Positions 12,800 through 23,199 of a stretch of DNA of 64,000 nucleotides are shown here, one piece after another. The position numbers were made by a program, and so were the translations under genes. The notes under the pieces are model-generated. The model did not search any database. It was not told the origin of the DNA and saw only the letters and a program-made list of their open reading frames with translations. This DNA is from Eutrigla gurnardus (lineage: Eukaryota > Chordata > Actinopteri > Perciformes > Triglidae). The DNA is taken from positions 25,606,639 to 25,670,638 of the forward strand of contig OY741272.1 in assembly GCA_963514095.1 (NCBI GenBank), in the 5' to 3' direction. Within the stretch, counting starts at the first letter, position 1. The number at the start of each line of letters is the position of its first letter.

Positions 12800-13500
12800 C
12801 AGGCCAGACACATCATGCTGTTCTCAGTAGGTGAACTTGTGTAATCTCCAGCAACGGTGACATGGCAGAAAGGGGAGGCAAAAAAGTGTTAGTTCCATCA
12901 ATCCAAGGTGCACTTGGCACTGCATTTACTGAGCCTTATTGTTAGCTATCTACAAACAATAAAATAATGCATGGTCCAATGAAAGGAACATACTGTACAT
13001 AGTAACTGTGACAGTGGAACAGAATCATGAGAAAGTGAGGGAACCCCACAAAGTTTTCGCATTGATTTAAATAATGTTAAAAGACTTTTCAGTGTTATGT
13101 AACAAGTACTCAAAATGTCGGCAAAATCCTCTTTTTCAAGCCAATGGCACACTTCGGCTTTCGTCCAAGCTGTGTAAGTAATTTCTACAAGAAAACAAAC
13201 AAACAAAACATAACAAGAAACAAATGCTTAGTCCAACTTTCACCATAAAAGTCCTCAGCTAGGGTCGAGCATGCTGAAATAAGATATTATATTTAGCTCA
13301 CCTTGATTCTCTGAAGTTTCTTCTGTTCTCTCTCTCTTCTGTTCTTCTTTGTTCTGTTCTGTTCACAGTAATCACTATTGGTATGTCACACCTGGTTTGT
13401 AGAGGGGGAAGACCAGACCATATGGTGCAAACCATGGGGCAACCAGCTCTTAACTCACACATGACAGCCACCATGGGGCCAGCTCGCAGGCCCAACACAC
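12800..13500. other. No recognisable feature
   Basis: Intergenic sequence of ordinary composition. Short open frames (for example 12946-13206 minus) have no conserved motifs. A CT-rich stretch with TTCTGTTC repeats lies near 13320-13365. Confidence 0.4.
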
Positions 13501-13504
13501 CAAA

Positions 13505-13570
13505 CCTCGCCCTTTCCCCTGGGAGATCAAGGTTCAATTCCCGGCATCAAGAAACCCTGATGCGGTAGCC
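13505..13570 (+). repeat. tRNA-like remnant (B-box only)
   Basis: AGGTTCAATTCCCGG matches an RNA polymerase III B box (T arm) on the plus strand. An upstream A box is at best degenerate (CCAGCTCGCAGG). It looks like a decayed tRNA-derived SINE piece rather than a tRNA gene. Confidence 0.35.
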
Positions 13571-13870
13571 CCAAAGTCAGTGTTACAATATGATTTTTTC
13601 ATCAGTTAAGGCTTGACATCAAAGACCTTCCTCTATCACTGAACTTATGTGCAGCTTCACAACTTGACTAAGCCAGTCAGCAGGGTACAGCAGCCATGGG
13701 ATGAAGCCGATCATGGAGAAGTATGAGGAGGAGACAAATACATGAGTAAAATTGTCTGTAAAAGAAGTGTTTAATATTTTTCAAATTGTCTGTCACTAAT
13801 CCATGACTCTAAAATTGTGTACATTTGTTACACAAAAACTACCAGGTATTTTGATGTATTACAACTATCA

Positions 13871-13945
13871 CCCTTGCAGGGGCTTGAACCCACATCATCT
13901 GGCACCAAGAACCAGCTCCTAGCCAACTGAGCTAATTGTCTGGTA
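13871..13945 (-). repeat. tRNA-derived SINE head or tRNA pseudogene
   Basis: Read on the minus strand, a good A box (TTAGCTCAGTTGGC) is followed 37-40 nt later by a good B box (GGGTTCAAGCCCC). The spacing is right for a tRNA, but the acceptor and anticodon stems pair poorly, so I call it a tRNA-like SINE head and not a working tRNA. Confidence 0.5.
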
Positions 13946-13976
13946 GTGCAGCCAGTAACATATGATATCTGTCAAC

Positions 13977-14043
13977 ATGGGAATTGAACCTGTGACCTAA
14001 AAGCAGAAGTCACAGTTTGTACAGACAGAGCTAAACACATGAT
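13977..14043 (-). repeat. Second tRNA-like cassette, degenerate
   Basis: The minus strand shows TTTAGCTCTGTCTGT (weak A box) and GGTTCAATTCCC (B box) about 40 nt apart. It is in the same orientation as the better cassette 40 bp away, which suggests a dimeric or tandem SINE head. Confidence 0.4.
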
Positions 14044-14194
14044 CAGCTCCCTCTGTCTGACCACTGACATGAAGGAGCTGTCAACCTGGCCGTGTGAGTG
14101 AGTGTGGCGAGTCAGAGGAGTCCCTGATCTACACATTCTGCTGGATAGCTCCCTTGTAGAAGAACCCTATTGGAACCCTTATTTCTAAGAGTGT

Positions 14195-15200
14195 GGGTTT
14201 CTTGTACCCAGTTACCGTGAACTGAGAACACTGAGAAAATGTTGAGAAAGATGAGAAAGAATACGCGTTGCGTATGTTACGTCACGGCATCACCCTTTCT
14301 CACCTACAAAGGGCAAAGGGCATCTCGAGCAACAGGAGAGGCCAAAATGACCTCTTCCTATACTACTCGCTAAGTACTTTCTCTGTGTATATACATCTTA
14401 CATTTTGGTGGGACTTTCTAAAGTGTGTCGACTTTAATTTTTTCCTGTTCAGTAGTTTGACACCCACACTTAAGCTATCTGTGCCTCATAGCTGCAACAC
14501 TGAAGAGAGGAATTTGTCACAGCATGTGTGAAGATGGCTCTCTGTACCTGTAATCTCTCACTGAATTCTGTTGTGTTCTTTTACAGCTAATGGATGACAT
14601 ATTTGGCCGTTCGGGGTGGGGAGTGCACCTGTGGGACCATGCAGCATCGACGAGCCGCAGCCTGGTCCCTCAACTGCCACTCCATCGGTCGGAAAATCCA
14701 CTGGCAAAAAATGAAGGACGGCATTAGCAGCAAAGATTTGCACGACACTTACCTGTTGCAGGCTGATTGCTTTGATGGCGTCACTAATGTTCAAAAATAT
14801 TTTTGTGTGTTTTTGATCTCCTCAAGCTGAAATGCTACATTAGCAGTGGTTTGTTTTTTTGTTTTTATTTAGATCCCCATTAGCTTTTACAAAGCAGCAG
14901 CTATTCTTCCTGGGGTCTATCATATTTCAATGTGACAAATACAATGTAGAAATACACAGAAAGATAACAGACATGACATACATTACATGAATACAACATA
15001 AAACAAAAAGAACACACAGTCAAATGTAATTACATTTCACATAAAACATGGTTGACATCACAAAACAAATACAAAATAAAACAACACAAAAGGATAGTAG
15101 ATGGTAGGCTGGTTAAAATGTACAATGGTGCTGAGAATACTGATCATCGATCCCCTGCTGATTTTGCCTGGGTTCTTGTACCCACTTACCGTGAGCTGCC
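14195..15200. repeat. Outer inverted-repeat module, left copy (B-A blocks)
   Basis: Block B (14255-14800) and block A (14855-15118) recur in inverted orientation at 27338-27885 and 27938-28205. Block A, read on the minus strand, ends in AATGGGGATCTAAATAAA plus an A-rich tail, like the 3' end of a LINE or SINE. A short marker, TTCTTGTACCCA-TTACCGTGA, flanks the module twice (14195-14225 and 15165-15200), and the edge of another B block (GTATGTTACGTCACGGCATC) lies at 15641-15660. The left side therefore looks like a tandem duplication of one module. No convincing coding frame. Confidence 0.65.
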
Positions 15201-15368
15201 ACATGGAGGCACAGCAGGAGTCTTGGTGATGTAGAGGCACTTCAATCAATAGGTAATGCCTTATCAAAGGTTACCTTCCACTTTTAGTTTTGACCTGAAG
15301 TGCCTCTCATCACCCTGTGGCATATTGCTCACCAACTCACAAAGAAATTGTACCTAAAAGTGCCCCGG

Positions 15369-16181
15369 CAGTCGGTTGGGCAACTGCGGCGCCTGGCTCT
15401 ACTGCAGCCGTCTTGATGTCGTGAGATTATTTTTGCCCACGTGTGCATGATGTCGGAGCAAGTCGGACACAAAACCAACCGGCATGCATTGTGCGGCGAT
15501 CGATTCTGCGCAGGCCTGACTCATCTCCAACGAGCCTATTGAGTGGCAAAGTCCCGCCCCTTCCGCTAGACTCCCATCGGACCTCTGACATTGAGCTAAA
15601 ATAATTATTTGCTGGTCCCAGTTCCAGAAAGACTACACGTTGCGTATGTTACGTCACGGCATCACCCTTTCTCACAGCGATTCAGTGCCGATCAAACAAA
15701 GATGGCGGTGTGTTTTGATCCTGAATGTTCCGTTCCAGTAGGTACGACTGTTCATGCTCTCGGTTCCCGATGAGATGACGCGGAATCGCTGACTCAAACT
15801 GACGGATATCATTCACGCCGAGAGCAGTGAAGAGCTGTAGTCCACAAAGCGGCCTCACACAAACCATTATCAAACTTCTTCGCGATAAATCAGATTTTTT
15901 TTTTTTCATGGAAATTCATGGAACAATTCAAACGGGACCAGAAAATTATTTCGATCTCGCCATAGGAATACATGCATTAGAAAATAGGCTTGTTGGAGAT
16001 GAGCCAGGCCTGCGCAGAATCGATCGCCGGCGATCGTCGCACCTCGCATGCTGGGTAGTTTTGTGTCCGACTTGATCCCGACTTGCTCCAACATCATGCA
16101 CACGTGGGCAACGATAATCTCACGAGATCAAGCCAGCCGCAGTTTTCAGAGCCAGGCGTCGCAGTTGCTCTCAACCGACTG
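15369..16181. mobile_element. DNA transposon with long terminal inverted repeats (non-autonomous)
   Basis: Arms of about 170-200 bp (15369-15540 and 15985-16181) are inverted copies. The outer ends are GCAGTCGGTTG and its complement, with shared inner blocks such as CCCACGTGTGCATGATGT and CTGCGCAGGCCTG. The arms have diverged by point changes and small indels. The middle includes the B-block edge near 15640 and a short minus frame (15682-15909) that I do not recognise. Superfamily not assigned. Confidence 0.6.
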
Positions 16182-16184
16182 CAA

Positions 16185-16345
16185 CCAGACTTCTCTCTCC
16201 CCGGACACTTCCCCTAGCTCCTCCGGGAGGACCCCAAGGCGTTCCCAGGCCAGCCGGGTGACATAGTCACTCCAGCGTGTCCTGGGTCTTCCTCTGGGTC
16301 TCCTCCCGGTGGGGCATGCCTGGAACACCTCCCGAGGGAGGCGTC
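16185..16345 (-). mobile_element. LINE reverse-transcriptase C-terminal fragment
   Basis: The minus frame includes GRRPRGRPRTRW, then SDYVTRLAWERLGVLPEE and GEREVW. This matches the conserved tail of fish non-LTR retrotransposon ORF2 proteins. Only the very C-terminal end survives; it is a 5'-truncated relic directly beside the long-TIR transposon. Confidence 0.6.
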
Positions 16346-16756
16346 CAGGCGACCTTGGTCCTACGTTTGGAAATGGTATCAGGGCTGACACCAAATAATG
16401 CTGACCGGAACACCAGCTTCCACTTGCCCTATTGCACGGGCCTTATCCTGAAGGGAAGCATGTTTATGCTTGGAGCACACTAACTCAAAGTTGCAGGACC
16501 CATGCACACAAGTGCTGTCAATAAGGTGCCAATCAGGTGCCAGTCACACACCTGTGACTGAGATGTGACATGAGAGTGAATACCAACAGAAGAACATTGC
16601 AGGGGATTTGGCACATTTCTTTGGGGCCACTACCAACACGGTTAGCTGTGTTGCTCATTCCATGAATGGATGATCCTTACAAGTTGTACCTCGTTGTAAA
16701 GGTGACTAATCAGGCTTTCCAATGATATAAATACAATACCAATTGGTATTATCAAA
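16346..16756. other. Unassigned sequence beside palindrome arm
   Basis: Non-coding, without recognisable repeats. It has no counterpart at the matching place on the right side, where an L2-like LINE lies instead, so the two arms diverge structurally here. Confidence 0.4.
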
Positions 16757-16855
16757 GGGGAGGAATAATGTACCGAAATAACGTTTCCAAACTTTTTTGA
16801 ATATATACATATATGTGTGTGTATGTATTTACATGCATACACACATATATGAACC

Positions 16856-17486
16856 CTCACCTTCTACCTGTATGTTTTTTTTCATTCACTAAATGTGGGA
16901 CAAACCGGAGCGCCCGGCGAAAACCCAAAACTGCTCCTAGAGTAGCCGTCAAATAAAGCTCAGAAAGCCTCACCTTCTACCTGTATGGTTTTTTTCATTC
17001 ACTAAATGTGGGCAAACCGGAGCGCCCGGCGAAAACCCAAACTGCTACCAGAGTAGCCGTCAAATAAAGCTCAGAAAGCCTCACCTTCTACCTGTATGTT
17101 TTTTTTCATTCACTAAATGTGGGCAAACCGGAGCGCCCGGCGAAAACCCAAAACTGCTACCAGAGTAGCTGTCAAATAAAGCTCAGAAAGCCTCACCTTC
17201 TACCTGTATGGCTTTTTTCATTCACTAAATGTGGGCAAACCGGAGCGCCCGGCGAAAACCCAAAACTGCTACCAGAGTAGCCGTCAAATAAAGCTCAGAA
17301 AGCCTCACCTTCTACCTGTATGGTTTTTTTCATTCACTAAATGTGGGCAAACCGGAGCGCCCGGCGAAAACCCAAACTGCTACCAGAGTAGCCGTCAAAT
17401 AAAGCTCAGAAAGCCTCACCTTCTACCTGTATGGTTTTTTTTTTCATTCACTAAATGTGGGACAAACCGGAGCGCCCGGCGAAAAA
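16856..17486. repeat. 111-bp tandem array, about 5.7 units (left)
   Basis: Units of 110-113 bp contain ACCTTCTACCTGTATG, a T run of varying length, CATTCACTAAATGTGGG, CCGGAGCGCCCGGCGAAAA and GAGTAGCCGTCAAATAAAGC. Most length differences sit in the T run. It lies immediately 3' of the left 658-codon gene. All units are of the CACTAAATG type, unlike the mixed right array. Confidence 0.93.
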
Positions 17487-17513
17487 ACCCTTTCCTTTTT
17501 GTTTGTTGTGCGT

Positions 17514-19490
17514 TTAGACCGGTGAAACCGATCTGAAGCACCTGCGGCAGGCTTTGCCGACTGACAGGAAGAACCTGCAGACGACGTTACGCTTTTTCTG
17601 CGTCAGGTGACGTTTGACGAGGCAGGCGAAGCGTTCTTCAAGTGCTGGGTCACCTGATGTCAAGTCAAGCAGCAACATGGCCCTGTCACTGCCCAGATCC
17701 TGGACAAGCGACGTGAGATTTTTGAAAATCTTTCCGTTAATATCAAAATCAACACCCTCGACTTCGAGCAACGTTCTTTCGGTCAGGCGCTTGATGATGT
17801 CCTCGATTTGTTTTGGGGCGGTGAGCACATTTGCTTTCAGGTAAATGTGCGAAACCAGCGTCTGCACGATTAACTCCACGGCAATCTCCCTTCTCCGCTG
17901 CACTGCAGCATCCTGCTGATGTTCGGCAGGAGTTGGCGAAGCTATGCTGACCTTGGTGACCTCTGCAGGGCCCATTATAGCCCGCGTTGGCGTTGTTTCA
18001 GGGCCCATTATAGCCAACACCATGTTGTCAACGTGTGTGTTGACCTGAGTGCTTAAATAGTACGCCATGACTCCCAGGAAAGTCAGCACTCTGTTGTGGA
18101 TCTCATGGTACTGTTGGGCATTTCGCTGGGTCCTTGGTCTTGCGAGGGTGCCGGGTTCCTGTCTGGGTCTCAAGTGATGATAGAGAAAATCACTCATTGC
18201 TTGTGTGATTACCAGGGTTCTACCTGCTTGAGCGTTCATGCGGTTTGGCATCTCACAGAGCACATTTACAGCCTGGGCTCCCTCAGCAGTCTCTTCCACA
18301 AACTGGCTGACGACCTCAGTTATGTCTGATGACTTGCTTGACTGTTTGCGTGGTGTAAAGCACAGGAACGCCTTCCTCAGTTGTGCCAGCAGCCGAGCGA
18401 GCATCACCTTGACAAAGAGCTTTGCAGAACACTTCTTGATTTTCTTCTGGATTTCCTGCATGGACAATTCCCTCATCTGTTGGGATGCTGGACTTGCAGC
18501 TCTTGATGTTTGACTTGTAGCTTCTGATGCTGGAGTTGCAGCTTTTGATGCTCGACTTGTAGCTTTTGATGCTCGACTTGTAGCTTTTGATGCTTGACTT
18601 GTAGCTTCTGATGCTAGACTTGTAGTTTCTGACGACTCCAAACTCTTCAGTTCTTCAGCAATTTCTCCTGCAACGCTTGAAATCTGCAGAGAACATTCTG
18701 ATTCCATGGACTCATAGTCAGACTCTGGTAAGTTATCCAAGAGAGGCTGTATGAAATCCCTCATCTGGGTCTCAATTCTGTCCTGCAGGGATTCCGCTTT
18801 GTCAGACTCCTGTGATGACAGAGAGGACTGATCCACTTCAGATTCAGTCACAAGTGTGACCTGCAACTCGGTGACTTTCGGACGGGGACTCCGCCTATGC
18901 AATCGTGGTGTCAACGCGGTTTTCATTTTCTTCATGAAAGCCTTCATCATGGTGGCGGCGTGACTGACCATTTTGTTGAGTCGGCGAGGTGGAGTGTTGT
19001 GCAGGATGAATTCAGAGCTTTGATTCTCGGAGAGGGCAGTTTTGACGCTGACTGCGACATCTTTCCCAATCAAGTCTTCCAAGCTCTGACTGCTGGCACA
19101 ACTGAGTTCCTCACCAACATCCATGACATCTTTGAAAGTCTGTGTGACTTTGTTGCACAGGTTGGCCTTGATGTCTTCCTCGGTCGGACTGACATTCCCT
19201 TCCCTGGTCTCTGTGGCATTCATGCTCCTCACCGCTGACAGGAACATCAATGACACCGCTCTCACGATGTCCAGCAGCAGCTCTGCCAGCAGGAGTTGAG
19301 TATTGACATCTGGATTACCAGTTTTCAACACTGTGTACTGTTCATGTGTCAGCCTTTCAAAGAAGCCTTCGATCAGTGGACGAATGGTGTGTGAGATGTC
19401 TGGTTGCTCCGTCATTGTAGATGCTTCTGAATTGAATGTGAACTGAATCTTTGTTGAATGTGGATGGAAATCTGGTGGATTGTTGATCAT
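17514..19490 (-). CDS. Uncharacterised single-exon protein, left palindrome copy (658 aa)
   Basis: I do not recognise this protein. It is one uninterrupted frame starting MINNPPDFHPH; the next ATG is at residue 26 (MTEQPD). The first is favoured because it follows a TATA box at a normal distance, but the second is possible. No signal peptide is evident. The chain looks mostly helical: residues about 30-95 are hydrophobic (ELLLDIVRAVSLMFL), then a basic stretch (MMKAFMKKMKTAL, RLHRRSPRP). A Ser/Ala-rich seven-residue repeat (ASKATSR type) lies near residues 290-335, then helices with RQEPGTLARPRTQR, and a very basic Cys-containing end (CRFFLSVGKACRRCFRSV). It differs from the right copy by ten amino-acid changes and lacks seven residues near position 98. 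The intact frame in two copies suggests a real gene; function unknown. Confidence 0.8.
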   Translation of the reverse strand: MINNPPDFHPHSTKIQFTFNSEASTMTEQPDISHTIRPLIEGFFERLTHEQYTVLKTGNPDVNTQLLLAELLLDIVRAVSLMFLSAVRSMNATETREGNVSPTEEDIKANLCNKVTQTFKDVMDVGEELSCASSQSLEDLIGKDVAVSVKTALSENQSSEFILHNTPPRRLNKMVSHAATMMKAFMKKMKTALTPRLHRRSPRPKVTELQVTLVTESEVDQSSLSSQESDKAESLQDRIETQMRDFIQPLLDNLPESDYESMESECSLQISSVAGEIAEELKSLESSETTSLASEATSQASKATSRASKATSRASKAATPASEATSQTSRAASPASQQMRELSMQEIQKKIKKCSAKLFVKVMLARLLAQLRKAFLCFTPRKQSSKSSDITEVVSQFVEETAEGAQAVNVLCEMPNRMNAQAGRTLVITQAMSDFLYHHLRPRQEPGTLARPRTQRNAQQYHEIHNRVLTFLGVMAYYLSTQVNTHVDNMVLAIMGPETTPTRAIMGPAEVTKVSIASPTPAEHQQDAAVQRRREIAVELIVQTLVSHIYLKANVLTAPKQIEDIIKRLTERTLLEVEGVDFDINGKIFKNLTSLVQDLGSDRAMLLLDLTSGDPALEERFACLVKRHLTQKKRNVVCRFFLSVGKACRRCFRSVSPV

Positions 19491-19575
19491 TGATGTGTGG
19501 AAGTTTCTTCCTTCTTCACTCTGTCTCGTAATGTCTTCTACTGAAAACTGTCTAAATGTCTTTGCTGTTGCATCT

Positions 19576-19785
19576 TATTTATAACCTTTTTTCATGACGT
19601 CACAGGTAGATCAGAGCCAGATGGAATGTCGCTGTCGAGATCAAAGCTCCACCGACTTCACAGCTGAGATCAAAGCTCCACTGACGTCACAGCTGTCTCC
19701 GACATCTGAGCACGCGACACAGCTGTGACGCGCTCCACCCGACGTCTGGCTTGACAGCGCAGGTTTGCAGCGGTTGCTAGGCAAC
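19576..19785 (-). promoter_or_regulatory. Promoter of the left copy: TATA, two CREs, X-box
   Basis: Reading upstream from the minus-strand gene: TATAAATA (complement of 19576-19583), a perfect CRE TGACGTCA at 19595-19602, a second at 19682-19689, and an RFX-type X-box GTTGCCTAGCAAC (complement of 19773-19785). All four motifs are also present in the right arm. Motifs are seen directly; factor binding is inference. Confidence 0.6.
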
Positions 19786-19978
19786 GGCGCCGCCTACTCG
19801 CCACAGCGGTGAAACTATCGAGCGAGTGTTGTCATTTCAGCCGCAAAAATGGACTAAAAGTGAGACTCTTGTGTCTGAAGTGAAATGTCTGTGAATCCGC
19901 AGCAAAGCGTTTGTTCTCTCTGACTTCTTCCAGGAAGCTCTGCAGCTCCGTCTCCACACAACGAGCCACAAAGAGACA

Positions 19979-20652
19979 TTTATTTTATGTTTATTAATTA
20001 ATTTATGTGCACACATATGTGATTTCACAGTAGAAATCTGGAAAACGTGGTTCTTTCAATACGAAACGTATCCGAGAAGTTTGGAGGGCAACACGCGAAA
20101 TTAAGAAATACAACCTCAGGCTTCACTATGAAAAACATCTATTTTAACACCGTATTTTATGTGCAACATATATTTGTAGAAGGATCAAAATTGTGAGCTC
20201 ATGATAAAACATAGATTTATGATTTAACATAGATCTATTTGCATGGTATGTATGGATTGAATGCACCAATTCATAAATTAATAAGCCTTGAAATACTATT
20301 TAATGTCAAGTCAAATCAATGTAGAGAAGGGTTTAATTTTGGTATTTACCATTTAATAATATTAATAATTAATAAACATAAATTAATTAATAAACAATGG
20401 CTTTATAAAATATTTCAATGCATTTTGAATTATACTTGGTCCCCTATTTTTTGTATCCAATCCACACTTTCCTGGAAGCAGTAACATCAGATTAGAGAGT
20501 CCTTGTCTAATCAACATTAATCTATTCTTTCTAGTCCCATCCCTTCTTCAGCTAAAATCATTTCTGAATTCTGGATTCTGGTCTGGAGTGTGTCACTGCG
20601 TCTGTGACCTGCAGTGGACAGACGAGACAACGGACGACGTCCTAGTTGTTCA
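19979..20652. other. Unique part of palindrome loop
   Basis: About 0.67 kb of AT-rich sequence present only on the left side of the loop, with TTAATTAATAAAC-type stretches and no credible frame. It ends in the TGTTCA duplication that precedes the hAT-like element. Confidence 0.5.
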
Positions 20653-22672
20653 CAGGGTATCCGCGGGGTCTTAAAAAGTCTAAAAAAGTCTTAAATCCAA
20701 TGATTTCAATTTAAGGCCTTAAAATGTCTAAAATTCTCCTAAAATCTCATAAAGGGTCTTAAATACGATTTTGAAAGGTCTTAAAAATCTATTGACGTTA
20801 CTTTTACTTAAAACATGGATAAACTTCAGTCTCGCTTTGAAATGTTTCGATTTTTGAGGACGCTATAACCTAACTACGAGGCGGAACTAAATGTAGGCTA
20901 CCTGTGCTGCCCGGTCACAATTGCTTTGCGCGCGCAGCTCGGTGCAGCTCTGTGACAGCTTAGTTAGCATAGCAGCGGAGAAAACATTAAACAGAGGCGA
21001 ATTACAGCACTTGCATGCATGGGTAAGTGCAAGTTTAATGATTTGTGGCTTCAGAACGAGCAGTTCAGTGCATGGTTGAAGCCGGTGGAGGGAAACGCTT
21101 ATGAAGCGAACTGCACGTTGTGCAAGAAAACTTTAAAGCTCGGAACATTGGGCGTTAAGGCATTGGAGTCCCACTGCAAATCAGAGAAGCACAAGGCGGT
21201 CATAAAATGCCAGCAGAAAACGCCGCCAATTAGCCACTATTGCTCCACATCAGGAGCCGGAGCATCAAGGTCCAGCGCGACCCAGTCTGCTGCAACTCCA
21301 GTCGATCTCCGGACAGCGTTTGGGTCTACGCCGACACTAAAAGCGGAGGTGCTATGGACTTTTCATACGGTAACTAAGCACCAGTCATATACTGGTAATG
21401 AGAACATTGATGAGCTGTTCCAGATGATGTTCCCGGATTCAGAAATAGCAAAAACATTTAAGTGTGGAAAAGACAAGACGGCGTACATAGCGCGATTTGG
21501 ATTAGCCGATTACATCAAGAGAGACCTCATCTCCAAAGTTAAGGGACCGTTCGTGCTGATGTTCGACGAAAGCCTGAATCAAACGAACAAGACCAAGCAG
21601 TTGGAAACTGCATGTGCGTTTTTGGGAAGGCGAGCGGGTCCAGTCAAGGTACCTCGGATCCCAGTTTATGGGGCATGCAACGGCTCAGGACTTACTGAAA
21701 CATGTCAAGGTAAGTAACATTGCATAATTTAAAAATAAACTTTTTTCATGATTTTTTTTCTTATCATCAGGACATAATACCAGAAATACTGAACATAGCA
21801 TTGCATAATTTTTATTTTTATTTTTCATGATTTTTTTCCTTATCAGCACATACTAGATAAAAATACCACTCTTTAGTGACAGCTTGTGTGTATGTGTGGG
21901 TGTGTGTCTTGGGGTCTATGTGTGTGATTATGTCACTCAACATGGTGGGGTGACCAAGATTCCCATCACGAAAGAGCTCTTGACTTCTGCAGCATCAGCC
22001 AGGTCCAAGTACCGCGTCTACCTTGATCAAGAGAGAAGGAAGAAGGAGTCTGATGAACAGGGAAAGAAGCGAAAGGCTTTAGAGGATCACCTGGAAGAAC
22101 TAAAAAAAAAAAGGAAAACTGTCCAAGAGGTTTCTGAAAGTCTGGCCAGAGATGCAGACAAGCTTGCAGAAGAGGCGGAGGGCAAGGCGGGCACTCAGAT
22201 GGCCCAGCTCATCACGAAATCAAATGCTCTGAGGAGGAGCTACAAGGAAAAATTAGCAGAGCTCAAGAATATTGTGGAGGAGATTGCAGCCACGGGACCA
22301 AGAGCTCAGATAGTCCTTTTTGCATGCACACGCAGGCAGGCACACACACACATAATGGCCGTTGCCTGTTTACTTGTTTTGCCAGTTTACCAATATAGTT
22401 TGGCAATTTTTTTATTCTAACTTCCAAACAAATCTTGGTTCAGAGGTTTCTGGTGTTTTTAGTTAGGTTAATCGTTTTGTATTCCAATGTGAAAGACCTG
22501 TGAATAAATTCATATAATTTGCAAGTAATTCCGGGCCTCCAGTTTTCCTTCAAGTCTTTTGTACTTTTTTGCCAGTATCGATGTGAAACGGGTCTTAAAT
22601 TGTATTCATTATGGTCTTAAAAAAGTCTTAAAAAGTCTTAAATTTGGCTTGTTGAAACCTGCAGAGACCCTG
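20653..22672 (+). mobile_element. hAT-like BED-finger transposon in the palindrome loop
   Basis: Ends are CAGGGTATCCGCGGGG at the left and the complement CAGGGTCTCTGCAGG at the right, each followed inward by repeated GTCTTAAAAAGTC motifs. TGTTCA flanks both sides directly (20647-20652 and 22673-22678), read as a 6-bp target duplication; hAT elements usually give 8 bp, so the family call rests mainly on the protein. Most of the catalytic region is missing, so it is non-autonomous. It is the only element interrupting the loop. Confidence 0.8.
21019..22420 (+). pseudogene. Internally deleted BED zinc-finger transposase-like gene
   Basis: The first part (21019-21709) encodes a BED-type finger (CTLCKKTLKLGTLG, then ESHCKSEKH), followed by a conserved DELFQMMFPD and FVLMFDESLN region where the catalytic core begins. 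It ends at a good splice donor (CAAG|GTAAGT at 21709/21710). A second open stretch (about 21948-22310) encodes the Lys/Glu-rich coiled coil that closes such proteins (ELKKKRKTVQEV, KSNALRRSYKEK). The central catalytic domain between them is absent from the DNA, so the product cannot be an active transposase. A spliced remnant protein is conceivable but unproven. Confidence 0.75.
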
Positions 22673-22912
22673 TGTTCAGCCTCGTTGTGTCGTCATGTTG
22701 TGTCTCTTTGTCATTGCTTTGTCTCTTTGTGGCTCGTTGTGTGGAGACGGAGCTGCAGAGCTTCCTGGAAGAAGTCAGAGAGAACAAACGCTTTGCTGCG
22801 CATTCACAGACATTTCACTTCAGACACAAGAGTCTCACTTTTAGTCCATTTTTGCGGCTGAAATGACAACACTCGCTCGATAGTTTCACCGCTGTGGCGA
22901 GTGGGCGGCGCC

Positions 22913-23114
22913 GTTGCCTAGCAACCGCTGCAAACCTGCGCTGTCAAGCCAGACGTCGTGTAGAGCGCTGTGTCGCGTGCTCAGATGTCGGAGACAGCTG
23001 TGACGTCAGTGGAGCTTTGATCTCAGCTGTGAAGTCGGTGGAGCTTTGATCTCGACAGCGACATTCCATCTGGCTCTGATCTACCGGTGACGTCATGAAA
23101 AAAGGTTATAAATA
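22913..23114 (+). promoter_or_regulatory. Promoter of the right copy: X-box, two CREs, TATA
   Basis: X-box GTTGCCTAGCAAC at 22913-22925, CRE TGACGTCA at 23001-23008 and again at 23088-23095, TATAAATA at 23107-23114. A transcription start near 23140 and a 5' UTR of about 60 nt are expected. A box GTGGAGCTTTGATCTC is repeated twice between the CREs. The motif set (RFX site, CREs close to a TATA box) resembles promoters of some vertebrate spermatid genes; that link is inference. Confidence 0.6.
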
Positions 23115-23199
23115 AGATGCAACAGCAAAGACATTTAGACAGTTTTCAGTAGAAGACATTACGAGACAGAGTGAAGAAGGAAGAAACTTCCACACATCA

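Larger units (their letters stand above)
16757..19978. repeat. Left arm of the large palindrome
   Basis: Inverted copy of 22720-26416. The inner edge is at AAGAGACA (19978) and the outer edge at GGGGAGGAATAATG (16757). Over the coding part I count 17 substitutions and one 21-bp indel in about 1.98 kb. Over the 480 bp of 5' flank I count about 5 substitutions and one 8-bp indel, so both parts are about 99% identical. The arm is shorter than the right arm mainly because its tandem array has fewer units. Confidence 0.93.

Noticed and set aside
13871..13945. A functional tRNA gene on the minus strand
   Set aside because: A and B boxes are good but the acceptor and anticodon stems do not fold as a tRNA.
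17231..17536. 101-codon frame repeating ERPAKTQNCYQSS and related segments
   Set aside because: It is the 111-bp tandem array read through. The unit length varies with its T run, so the frame is not maintained across the array.
18897..19238. Antisense frames of about 113-120 codons present in both palindrome arms
   Set aside because: They are shadows of the 658/665-codon genes; their duplication follows from the arms and is not independent support.
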